Shown here one piece after another: positions 1 to 4,494 of a stretch of 5,169 nt of DNA. This DNA is from Thermoleophilia bacterium (lineage in GTDB: Bacteria > Actinomycetota > Thermoleophilia > Gaiellales > JAICJC01): assembly GCA_025928435.1 (NCBI GenBank), contig JAICJM010000241.1, positions 1 to 5,169 of the forward strand. The letters are read 5' to 3'. The position numbers were made by a program, and so were the translations under genes. Within the stretch, counting starts at the first letter, position 1, and each line of letters starts with the position of its first letter. The notes under the pieces were generated by a model that saw nothing but the letters and a program-made list of their open reading frames with translations, was not told the origin of the DNA and did not search any database.

Positions 1-122
1 AGGTGCTGGCGGGAGGCATGCACGGCCGCGACGAGCGCATCCACGTCGACGACCTCGGGTACGCCACGGCCTTCCACATCGACGTCTGCCTGGCGATGGG
101 ACGGCTCGAGCGCGCGGAATGA
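1..122 (+). CDS. C-terminal fragment, probable M20-family metallopeptidase/deacylase
   Basis: Only the last 39 codons are present, read from base 3 and ending in TGA at 120-122; the start lies outside the window. The fragment begins VLAGGMHGRDERIHVDDL and ends with a helix-like stretch finishing MGRLERAE. The pattern of a Gly pair, then His, then Asp/Asn-Glu-Arg, then a short 'VDDL' and a terminal amphipathic helix matches the C-terminal end of M20/M25/M40 zinc peptidases and deacylases (acetylornithine deacetylase, succinyl-diaminopimelate desuccinylase, carboxypeptidase G2 types), where that His helps hold the metal-dependent active site. This is a family-pattern judgement on a short piece. 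The substrate cannot be told, and another amidohydrolase-like family is possible. The next gene starts 37 bases downstream on the same strand. Confidence 0.55.
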   Translation, partial: VLAGGMHGRDERIHVDDLGYATAFHIDVCLAMGRLERAE

Positions 123-159
123 CGCGGACGGGCGGGCGATCGCCGCGCGTACATCCATC

Positions 160-1293
160 GTGGCGGCAAAGGCCCTCCCTGCCCTGCTCTGCGCCTCGAT
201 GCTGCTGGGGGGCGGATGCGGGTCCGTGCCCGGCTCGAGCTCTCCCTCGCCGCGGCCGGCACCGGCTGCCGCCGCAGGGGGACGCCTCCGGCCCGTGACC
301 GGCCGGGAGCACGCCGCGTGCGTGCGGCTCGCACGGTCACGGGCGGTACCCGTCTTGTGTCCGACGCTGCTCCCACGGCCCCTGCCGGTCGTCCCCGCGA
401 CGCGCGTCGGCGTCTACACCTTCCCGGCCTGTCATGCCGAGCACAGGCAGCCGGACTGCCCGCTGTACGACCTCGCCGTCCTTTACGGCGCGCCGGACGG
501 ATCACCCGGCCACGGTTCGCGCAACTCGCCGCGGTCGTTTCTGCATCTCGAGCTCCTGGGCGGTCGTGGCGTTCCCCAGGCCATCGGCGTGGGTGGTCTC
601 AGTGGGACGCGTCCCCTTCAACGGCTGCTCGGCGCCCGCACGATCACGAGGCACCGGGGCCACCTCTACTTCGGGCTGCCCTACGACTGGGGCGGCGGCG
701 AGTACGGCAGCCACTACACGTTCGTCTGGCGGCAAGGACCCTGGCGCTACGCCGCGAGCCTCCATTCATGGAGGCCTCACCGGCAAACCCTCGCGGTGCT
801 CGCGGCGATCATCGACCACCTCGTGGCCCAGCCGGATCCGGGTTCGGAGACGACCCCGGCGTCGCTGCACATCCCCGTCCCGCGCGGATGGGACGAGCGA
901 ACGGCGTCGGGCGGTAACTCCGCGGGTGTGAAGGTGCTCGTCGCGGCGAACTTCCGCCTGCCGGCGGCCGTCGCCGCATGCGGAGGTCAACTGCCGCGGC
1001 TCACACGCGGGGATGCCGTCGTCCGCATCTACGACTACGGGCCGGGCGCCTCGAGGGGATCGGCCCGTGCGGTGAGCGCCGTGCGCATCGGGCGCATCCG
1101 CACCCAGCAGCAGCCCCGGCGCAACCCTCCGGCCGCTGCATATGCCCGGATGCGCTACGGCGGACATCTGCTCCTCGTCGATGCCGCGTTCGGCGCCCGG
1201 CGCCCGCCGCGGCGCGTCGTCAGGGAGGTCCGCCGGCTCCTCGCCGGCGCGCACTACCGAGCCGGGCACGCACGGACGAGCGGGGCCCGGTGA
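160..1293 (+). CDS. Exported protein, probable lipoprotein, unknown function
   Basis: A 377-residue protein starting at GTG 160. This start gives a complete signal peptide: Lys4, a hydrophobic run (residues 5-16), then LLGGGC with Cys20, followed by a Gly/Ser/Pro/Ala-rich spacer (about 21-42) as in lipoproteins tethered to the outer face of the membrane. The lipobox is imperfect, because the Leu is at -4 and Gly at -3. An in-frame ATG at 199 would cut the signal short. No good ribosome binding site precedes GTG 160, so the start is uncertain. The mature part seems to have two segments. Residues 80-222 carry CHAEHRQPDC, an aromatic stretch (LYFGLPYDWGGGEYGSHYTF) and WRYAASLHSW. Residues 235-365 open with IPVPRGWDE and contain ANFRLP and an Arg-rich tail. 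Further cysteines are C54, C67, C91, C100 and C274. I do not recognise the family; no catalytic motif is visible, so a surface or binding role is only a guess. Codon bias supports real coding. It converges on the minus-strand gene ending at 1322. Confidence 0.8.
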   Translation: MAAKALPALLCASMLLGGGCGSVPGSSSPSPRPAPAAAAGGRLRPVTGREHAACVRLARSRAVPVLCPTLLPRPLPVVPATRVGVYTFPACHAEHRQPDCPLYDLAVLYGAPDGSPGHGSRNSPRSFLHLELLGGRGVPQAIGVGGLSGTRPLQRLLGARTITRHRGHLYFGLPYDWGGGEYGSHYTFVWRQGPWRYAASLHSWRPHRQTLAVLAAIIDHLVAQPDPGSETTPASLHIPVPRGWDERTASGGNSAGVKVLVAANFRLPAAVAACGGQLPRLTRGDAVVRIYDYGPGASRGSARAVSAVRIGRIRTQQQPRRNPPAAAYARMRYGGHLLLVDAAFGARRPPRRVVREVRRLLAGAHYRAGHARTSGAR

Positions 1294-1309
1294 CCCGAGC
1301 CCCGCTCGT
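1276..1309. terminator. Hairpin between convergent genes, likely bidirectional terminator
   Basis: ACGAGCGGGGC (1276-1286) pairs perfectly with GCCCCGCTCGT (1299-1309): an 11-bp stem. Inside, CGG/CCG (1288-1290 and 1295-1297) can add three more pairs after one mismatch. The left arm lies in the final codons of the upstream + strand gene, and its TGA (1291-1293) sits in the loop. The minus-strand gene ends 13 bases to the right. No T-tract follows on either strand, which is common for high-GC actinobacterial terminators. Because it overlaps coding sequence, some of the symmetry could be fortuitous. Confidence 0.6.
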
Positions 1310-1321
1310 ACTGATAGGCCG

Positions 1322-1681
1322 CTAGGAGATCGCGACGCGGCGTCGGCTGCGCACGCCCGCGGCCGCGCCGCCGGCGAGCGCCAGGATCCCGACCGCCGAG
1401 CCCGCGCCGGCCAGCGCCGCCGTCCAGTCGAACCCGGTGCCGCCGGCCGTATGCACGACGCGCACGACGGTCGTCGGCTGGCGCACGGTGCTGCCGAGCA
1501 CCAGCTCGTTCCGGTGGATGGGGGTGAACGCCATCGGGCCGCGCTTCGGGCCGATCTGGCCGGGGTTCTGCCCCCTCCACGTGAGGTGATCCGGGGCCGC
1601 CGCCTGAGCGACCTGCGCCGAGATCGCCAGCACGACGGCGAGTCCGACGGTGTAGCGGAGTATGCGGCTCATCGAGATCAT
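1322..1681 (-). CDS. Small secreted protein with C-terminal membrane anchor (GFDW motif)
   Basis: A 119-residue protein starting at ATG 1681-1679 and ending in TAG (CTA at 1322-1324). The start is decided by a strong ribosome binding site, GGAAGGAG, six bases upstream, and by the signal peptide that follows: Arg6/Arg9, hydrophobic residues 11-22, and AQA at 26-28 as a signal peptidase I site. Residues 30-84 form a short, Pro/Gly/Thr-rich outer segment without cysteines. Then comes GFDW (83-86), a small-residue-rich hydrophobic helix (about 87-110) and a basic stop-transfer tail RSRRR (111-115). The predicted topology is N-out, C-in. A GFDW-like motif just before a Gly/Ala-rich terminal helix and Arg tail is, from memory, frequent in small actinobacterial exported proteins; no function is known to me. 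The reading frame stays open far upstream through the cupin gene, but that extension is a shadow. It lies 113 bases downstream of the cupin stop on the same strand, so cotranscription is possible. Confidence 0.8.
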   Translation of the reverse strand: MISMSRILRYTVGLAVVLAISAQVAQAAAPDHLTWRGQNPGQIGPKRGPMAFTPIHRNELVLGSTVRQPTTVVRVVHTAGGTGFDWTAALAGAGSAVGILALAGGAAAGVRSRRRVAIS

Positions 1682-1687
1682 GTCCCG

Positions 1688-1695
1688 CTCCTTCC
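1688..1695 (-). promoter_or_regulatory. Ribosome binding site fixing the start at 1681
   Basis: On the minus strand the sequence reads GGAAGGAG, then CGGGAC, then ATG. This is a near-ideal Shine-Dalgarno with a 6-base spacer. It favours ATG 1681 over the in-frame ATG three codons later (1672) and over the long open frame upstream. Confidence 0.85.
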
Positions 1696-1794
1696 GTGCG
1701 GTGGACGAATCAACGCCGTCACGGTACGAGCGCACGGGTCGCGCGTCTGCATCGATTGACGCACTCCGTCCGTGAAGCCCGACAACCCCGTGGA

Positions 1795-2331
1795 TCAGGC
1801 GTCGCCCGGCAGGCCGACCCGATAGGGGCCGGTCTCCGTCCTGGGCGCGTCCGCGTAGGCCTCGCGGGCCTCGGTCGTCTCCTCGCGCACGCCCGCGCCG
1901 TGGCGCAGGGCCACATCGGAGACCGGATACACGATGCCGCCGCCGGGACGGCGGGCGCCCACGGCGAGGAAGGTGCACGGGCCGTCGCCTGCGCCGACGA
2001 GGATGTGCTCCGTCCCGGGCGGGAAGTGCACGAAGTCCCACGCGCGCAGCCGCCGCTCCTCGCCCTCGATCAGGAGCAGGCATTCGCCGCCCAGGACGAG
2101 GAAGTCCTCCTGGGCGTCCTCGGCGTGGTAGAGGCCGTTCGGCTGTCCCGGCCAGATCACCTGGATGTTGATGCCGAGCTGCGGGAAGCCGGGCGTGCCC
2201 TCGAAGGTGACGCCGGCGCCGAACCGCTCGTTGTCGAGCCATTCCGCGTCGCGCGCGTTCACGACGAACCACCCGTCGCCGGAGGGTTTGAGGCCGCCCT
2301 GACGGTGCTCCATCGGGGCTTCGGGCACCAC
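1795..2331 (-). CDS. Single-domain cupin protein, probable metal-binding
   Basis: A 178-residue protein (GTG 2331, TGA at 1795-1797) with one cupin beta-barrel at about residues 50-128. Cupin motif 1 is PGQPNGLYHAEDAQEDFLVLGG, where His69, Glu71 and Glu75 occupy the positions usually held by His, His and Glu. Motif 2 is WDFVHFPPGTEHILVG, with Pro105-Gly106 and His109 as the remaining likely metal ligand. LLLIEGEERRL between them is the usual inter-motif strand. The N-terminal KPSGDGWFVVNARDAEW and the C-terminal VYPVSDVA segment match a cupin subgroup I associate with actinobacteria. No signal peptide is seen, so it is cytoplasmic. The reaction is unknown; cupins include dioxygenases, isomerases and sugar- or ligand-binding proteins. 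Start choice: GTG 2331 has AGGA (2342-2339) seven bases upstream; ATG 2313 (residue 7) is the alternative but lacks a good ribosome binding site. It is divergent from the S53 protease gene, with a 110-base gap. Confidence 0.88.
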   Translation of the reverse strand: MVPEAPMEHRQGGLKPSGDGWFVVNARDAEWLDNERFGAGVTFEGTPGFPQLGINIQVIWPGQPNGLYHAEDAQEDFLVLGGECLLLIEGEERRLRAWDFVHFPPGTEHILVGAGDGPCTFLAVGARRPGGGIVYPVSDVALRHGAGVREETTEAREAYADAPRTETGPYRVGLPGDA

Positions 2332-2337
2332 GGCGAC

Positions 2338-2343
2338 ATCCTA
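2338..2343 (-). promoter_or_regulatory. Possible -10 element (TAGGAT) of the cupin gene
   Basis: On the minus strand TAGGAT ends six bases before GTG 2331 and fits the TANNNT -10 consensus of actinobacteria. If used, transcription would begin at or next to the start codon, giving a leaderless mRNA. The same bases contain AGGA, which could instead be a Shine-Dalgarno, so the two readings compete. No convincing -35 element lies 17-18 bases upstream. Confidence 0.3.
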
Positions 2344-2358
2344 ACGGCTGCCAACAAC

Positions 2359-2388
2359 TTGACGAGTTCTGTATCCAGGCGCGATACT
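2359..2388 (+). promoter_or_regulatory. Sigma-70-like promoter of the S53 protease gene
   Basis: TTGACG (2359-2364; five of six to the -35 consensus), an 18-base spacer and GATACT (2383-2388; four of six to the -10 consensus). Transcription would start near 2395, giving a 5' leader of about 47 bases before GTG 2442. This 110-base divergent gap is visibly less GC-rich than its surroundings, as expected for a promoter. Oriented rightwards only; no equally good promoter was found leftwards. Confidence 0.6.
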
Positions 2389-2399
2389 CCACCCGTTTT

Positions 2400-2418
2400 G
2401 GCGCTCGCAGGGAGCGCC
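2400..2418 (+). promoter_or_regulatory. 5'-leader hairpin upstream of the S53 gene
   Basis: GGCGCTC (2400-2406) and GAGCGCC (2412-2418) form a perfect 7-bp stem with a 5-base loop. It begins a few bases after the predicted transcription start and ends ten bases before the Shine-Dalgarno. It could stabilise the mRNA 5' end, or be an operator palindrome; no T-tract follows, so termination is unlikely. Confidence 0.4.
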
Positions 2419-2428
2419 CGCTTCAAAT

Positions 2429-2435
2429 GAGGGGG
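2429..2435 (+). promoter_or_regulatory. Ribosome binding site of the S53 gene
   Basis: GAGGGGG lies six bases before GTG 2442. A second purine run, AGGA (2437-2440), is too close to that GTG to serve it. The ATG at 2458 is well placed for AGGA but is out of frame with the protease, so GTG 2442 is preferred. Confidence 0.6.
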
Positions 2436-2441
2436 TAGGAC

Positions 2442-4412
2442 GTGGGTAGCGGATTCCATGGCGGACGGCGAGTGGTGCTCGCAGGGGCCGCCGTCCTCGC
2501 GACGGCGGCCCTGGCAGGACCGGCCACCGCGTCGACACCGTCCCGGCACCTGCTCGCCGGCAGCGCGCCGCGCTGGGTGAGCCACGCGAAGACGGTCGGC
2601 GCGACGCCGAAGCGCCAGCAGGTCGCCTTCGGGGTGCTCCTGCACATGCGAAACCAGGCCGCCGCCGTGCGCACGCTGCAGACGGTGTCCGAGCCGGCGA
2701 GCGCCGCCTACGGCAGGTGGCTCACGAACGCCCAGTTCAACGCCCGCTACGCGCCTTCGCGCTCGCAGGTCGCGGCCGTCCGGCAGTGGCTGCGCGCGCA
2801 GGGCTTCGCCGTCACAAAGACGTTCCGCAGCGGCATGTACGTGCAGGCGACCGGTTCGGCCGCCCAGGTCGAGCGGACGTTCGGGACGAGCCTGCACCAG
2901 TACCACTACCGGGGCGCGACGCTGCGCTCGAACGCCACGCCGCTCTCGCTCCCGGCCGCCACGCCGGCAGCCGTGACGGGCGCCATCGCCGGCATCGTCG
3001 GCATCGACCAGGGCTCGGCCCTGAAGCAGCCCGCCAGCACCGAGCCGGGGCCGCCCCCGGGCGCCCGCTACGGCGTGCAGCCGTGCTCGCGCTACTACGG
3101 GCAGAAGATCGCCCGGAACAAGCCGAAGGCGAACGGGAAGCACCGGCCGTACGTGGTTTGCGGCTACGGGCCGCAGCAGTACCAGGCGGCCTACGGTGAG
3201 TCGCACCTGCTCGCCCACGGCATCGACGGCCGCGGGACGACCGTCGCGATCACGGACGCCTACGCGGCTCCGACGATCCTGAAGGACGCCCAGATCTACA
3301 ACCGCGTCCACCACCAGCCGAAGTTCCGGCACGGCCAGTTCCGCCAGATCACGCCGGGGCCGAACGGGTACGACCAGATCAACCTGTGCGGGGCCCAGGG
3401 CTGGTACGGCGAGGAGACCCTCGACGTCGAGGCCGTGCACGCCATGGCTCCCGGCGCGAAGGTCGTCTACATCGGCGCGTCCGACTGCCTGAGCGGCCTG
3501 GACAACGCCTGGGCGGCCGCGATCGACAACCACGTCGCGGACGTCATCACGAACTCCTGGACCGACGGCACCGACGACATCAGCCTGCTCGGCCAGGCGT
3601 ACGTGGACTTCTACAACCAGTTCTCCCTCGAGGCGGCGCTGACGGGCATCACCGTCAACTTCTCCTCCGGGGACGACGGTGACCACACCGCCGGCGGCAC
3701 CGACCTGTCGGCGAAGACGGTCGAGTTCCCGGCCGACGTCCCGTTCGTCACGGGTGTCGGCGGCACGAGCGTCGAGATCGGCCGTCACGGCCAGTGGCTG
3801 AACGAGTTCGGCTGGCAGACGGCGTACTCGCCGCTGACCGACGGCGCGTGGGGCCCGGCGGAGTACAACTCCGGCGGCGGCGGCGGCACCAGCCTGCTGT
3901 ACACGCAGCCGTGGTACCAGAAGGGCAAGGTGCCCGCGCGCATCTCGAGGTACTACGGCAGTACGCCGATGCGGGCCGTCCCCGACATCTCGATGCCGGG
4001 CGACCCGAACACGGGCTTCGAGGTCGGAGAGACCCAGGTGTTCCCGAACGGGACGTACTGGGACACGTACCGGATCGGCGGCACCAGCCTGTCGTCGCCG
4101 CTCCTGGCCGGCGTGGTCGCGGTCGCCAACCAGGCGGCCCACCACAAGCTCGGGTTCATCAACCCGCTCTACTACCGCATGCTGGGCACCCGTGCCCTGC
4201 ATGACATCGTTGCCCCGCACAACCCGGTCACGCAGGTTCGTACCGACTTCACGAACTTCCTGAACGCGGCGCAGGGCAAGCTGTTCCGACTCCAGTGGGT
4301 CGATGTCCAGACCTCCACGCTGCACTCCACGCGGGGGTACGACGACGAGACCGGTGTCGGCACGCCCCACGGCCCCGCGTTCTTCGCGGCCGCCGCGCGC
4401 ACGCACCACTAG
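2442..4412 (+). CDS. Secreted serine-carboxyl protease, S53 (sedolisin/kumamolisin) family with prodomain
   Basis: A complete 656-residue preproprotease. Residues 1-30 are a signal peptide: GRRVVLAG start, hydrophobic core 11-26, PATA before Ser31. Residues about 55-190 are the pro-kumamolisin activation domain (YGRWLTNAQFNARYAP, then a WL..QGF segment and the LSLPAATPAAV end). A linker of about 50 residues follows, and the catalytic domain starts near GYGPQQYQAAYG (241-252). The family's catalytic set is present: Glu324 and Asp328 in GEETLDVE, the oxyanion Asp411 in SSGDDGD, and nucleophile Ser549 in GGTS. Calcium-site residues are plausible at Asp588-Ile589 and GYD (632-634) near TGVGTP. 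Known S53 enzymes are endopeptidases that mature by removing the prodomain at low pH and act outside the cell. Exactly four cysteines (C215, C240, C316, C349) suggest two disulfides, since the protein is exported. The twin Arg (9-10) gives only a weak Tat resemblance. GTG 2442 has a spaced GAGGGGG; in-frame GTGs at 2472 and 2475 would remove the signal's n-region. It ends with tandem TAG codons. Substrate unknown. Confidence 0.96.
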   Translation: MGSGFHGGRRVVLAGAAVLATAALAGPATASTPSRHLLAGSAPRWVSHAKTVGATPKRQQVAFGVLLHMRNQAAAVRTLQTVSEPASAAYGRWLTNAQFNARYAPSRSQVAAVRQWLRAQGFAVTKTFRSGMYVQATGSAAQVERTFGTSLHQYHYRGATLRSNATPLSLPAATPAAVTGAIAGIVGIDQGSALKQPASTEPGPPPGARYGVQPCSRYYGQKIARNKPKANGKHRPYVVCGYGPQQYQAAYGESHLLAHGIDGRGTTVAITDAYAAPTILKDAQIYNRVHHQPKFRHGQFRQITPGPNGYDQINLCGAQGWYGEETLDVEAVHAMAPGAKVVYIGASDCLSGLDNAWAAAIDNHVADVITNSWTDGTDDISLLGQAYVDFYNQFSLEAALTGITVNFSSGDDGDHTAGGTDLSAKTVEFPADVPFVTGVGGTSVEIGRHGQWLNEFGWQTAYSPLTDGAWGPAEYNSGGGGGTSLLYTQPWYQKGKVPARISRYYGSTPMRAVPDISMPGDPNTGFEVGETQVFPNGTYWDTYRIGGTSLSSPLLAGVVAVANQAAHHKLGFINPLYYRMLGTRALHDIVAPHNPVTQVRTDFTNFLNAAQGKLFRLQWVDVQTSTLHSTRGYDDETGVGTPHGPAFFAAAARTHH

Positions 4413-4424
4413 TAGGCGCCACAC

Positions 4425-4459
4425 GGGCCTGGGCGGTCGCATCCCGACCGCCCAGGCCC
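4425..4459 (+). terminator. Strong hairpin terminator after the S53 gene
   Basis: GGGCCTGGGCGGTCG (4425-4439) is perfectly complementary to CGACCGCCCAGGCCC (4445-4459): a 15-bp stem with the 5-base loop CATCC. It begins 12 bases after the first stop codon. There is no T-tract, typical of high-GC actinobacteria. It separates the protease from the downstream GGDEF gene. Confidence 0.85.
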
Positions 4460-4482
4460 ACCGGGCTCGCATCCGCGGCTCC

Positions 4483-4488
4483 TACGTT
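4483..4488 (+). promoter_or_regulatory. Possible -10 element (TACGTT) for a leaderless GGDEF transcript
   Basis: TACGTT fits TANNNT and ends exactly six bases before ATG 4495, which would put the transcription start on the A of the start codon. The bases between are CGGGGG, so there is no properly spaced Shine-Dalgarno. No -35 match lies 17-18 bases upstream. Confidence 0.35.
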
Positions 4489-4494
4489 CGGGGG

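Noticed and set aside
216..931. Two + strand frames inside the lipoprotein-like gene (216-917 and 434-931)
   Set aside because: Their compositions are Arg/Pro/Ser-heavy and low in structure, while the 160-1293 frame has a signal peptide and balanced composition.
766..1269. Minus-strand frame opposite the lipoprotein-like gene
   Set aside because: Rich in Arg, Asp and Gly with no motif; explained as a GC-bias shadow.
1682..1794. The 113-base gap between the cupin and the small protein was searched for a promoter and terminator
   Set aside because: TACCGT on the minus strand resembles a -10 but has no matching -35, and no good hairpin was found; apart from the ribosome binding site nothing is supportable.
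1322..2392. A 356-codon minus-strand frame spanning the small membrane protein and the cupin gene
   Set aside because: Only its last 119 codons are real. The upstream part is an Arg-rich off-frame reading of the cupin gene, and a strong Shine-Dalgarno plus signal peptide place the start at 1681.
1696..2430. A 244-codon + strand frame opposite the cupin gene
   Set aside because: The cupin motifs on the other strand are clear; this frame shows no domain and would run through the divergent promoter region.
3878..3890. GGC repeat in the protease gene as a possible slippage or simple-repeat element
   Set aside because: It encodes the Gly-rich stretch before the TSLLYTQPWYQ segment, which is normal in S53 proteases.
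2259..4472. A 737-codon open frame on the minus strand opposite the S53 protease
   Set aside because: The protease frame has complete catalytic motifs. The opposite frame is Arg/Val/Gly/Ala-rich without domains and is a by-product of the strong GC bias in third codon positions.
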